A DNA stretch of 6,221 nucleotides from Gemmatimonadota bacterium. GTDB taxonomy: Bacteria > Latescibacterota > UBA2968 > UBA8231. How positions within the stretch are numbered: position 1 is the stretch's first letter; each line of letters begins with the position of its first letter. The notes beneath the pieces are model-generated. The model made no database searches. It worked only from the letters and a program-made list of their open reading frames with translations, and was not told the origin of the DNA. The stretch spans positions 1 through 6,221 of the forward strand of contig JAPOZF010000717.1 in the NCBI GenBank assembly GCA_026706165.1, written 5' to 3'. Made by a program: the position numbers and the translations under genes. This document shows, piece after piece, positions 5,830 through 6,221 of the stretch.

Positions 5830-6221
5830 TTGAATCCGGATACAGAATACAAACCCCAGCTTTACATCGTAATCCCCGCGCTCAACGAGCAGACGCTGAT
5901 GCGTCTCGAAGCGGCGGTGGGTTTTCAGCACGAAGTGATCGTGGTGGACGACCATTCCACGGACGCCACCGCAACCGTGGTAAAGAGTTTCGGGGACCGC
6001 CATCCAAACGTATCCGTTATAAGCAACGACGGGCCGAGGGGCTTCAGCAACGCCCTGAAAGCCGGGTATGCCGCGGCGGGCGACGGCGCCGTCGTCACCA
6101 TGATGGCCGACCTCTGCGACGATCCGGAAACGCTGCCTTCGATGTACGCGAAAATAGTCGAGGGATACGATGTAGTTTGCGGTTCGCGTTACATGAAGGG
6201 AGGAGGAAAGCTTGACGAGGA
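5830..6221 (+). CDS. Family 2 glycosyltransferase, polyprenyl-phosphate sugar synthase-like (cut by window edge)
   Basis: The first 130 codons of a GT-A fold family 2 glycosyltransferase are visible. In order these show LYIVIPALNE (11-20, first beta strand), VIVVDDHSTDAT (36-47, nucleotide-sugar binding with Asp40/Asp41), GFSNALKAGYAAA (71-83), MMADLCDDPETLP (91-103, holding the metal-binding DxD-type acidic cluster) and VVCGSRYMKGG (115-125). This order matches dolichol-phosphate mannose synthase-like enzymes, which load a hexose from a nucleotide sugar onto a polyprenyl phosphate at the cytoplasmic membrane face. The start is TTG, placed by the upstream purine-rich site and by the domain beginning 10 residues later; an in-frame ATG at 5761 is less likely. 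It is 16 bp downstream of the GT-C-like gene in the same direction. Such a lipid-linked sugar is what a GT-C enzyme would use. The end of the protein is outside the window, so membrane anchors cannot be judged. Confidence 0.87.
   Translation, partial: MNPDTEYKPQLYIVIPALNEQTLMRLEAAVGFQHEVIVVDDHSTDATATVVKSFGDRHPNVSVISNDGPRGFSNALKAGYAAAGDGAVVTMMADLCDDPETLPSMYAKIVEGYDVVCGSRYMKGGGKLDE

Overview
This window is GC-rich bacterial chromosome with tightly packed genes and two ATGA-type stop/start overlaps. A predicted lipoprotein with a lipobox, a Wzx-like flippase and membrane sugar-transfer genes point to a diderm (Gram-negative) bacterium. The HisG start resembles the form I remember from Desulfovibrio-like and other deltaproteobacterial genomes. 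That is only a hint, and I cannot name the taxon.

Layout. Two divergent gene sets meet at a 149-bp intergenic region (2261-2409). Leftward (minus strand), in transcription order, are: an NAD-dependent sugar epimerase most like dTDP-L-rhamnose 4-epimerases (1256-2260); a 117-bp gap holding a 21-bp tandem repeat and small hairpins; a HEAT-repeat lipoprotein (128-1138); and, overlapping it by 4 bp, the first 43 codons of hisG (1-131), cut by the window edge. Rightward (plus strand) are: a polysaccharide flippase with a TTG start (2410-3894); overlapping it by 4 bp, a large multi-pass membrane protein resembling GT-C glycosyltransferases (3891-5813); and, 16 bp later, the first 130 codons of a GT2 glycosyltransferase with a TTG start (5830-6221), cut by the window edge.

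How the genes fit together. The plus-strand genes form a plausible surface-glycan cassette. The cytoplasmic GT2 would make a polyprenyl-phosphate sugar or extend a lipid-linked glycan. The flippase would move the lipid-linked glycan across the inner membrane. The GT-C-like protein would transfer sugar from a lipid carrier on the periplasmic side. The divergent epimerase could supply an unusual deoxysugar nucleotide. The HEAT lipoprotein and hisG look like a separate unit; their tight coupling is the oddest gene pairing here.

No tRNA, rRNA, CRISPR array or intact mobile element was seen. No gene-free stretch exceeds 300 bp. The main sequence-level curiosities are a 9-G homopolymer and an 18-bp in-frame tandem duplication, both inside the flippase gene, and the intergenic 21-bp tandem repeat. 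I did not find convincing evidence for an entirely new system.
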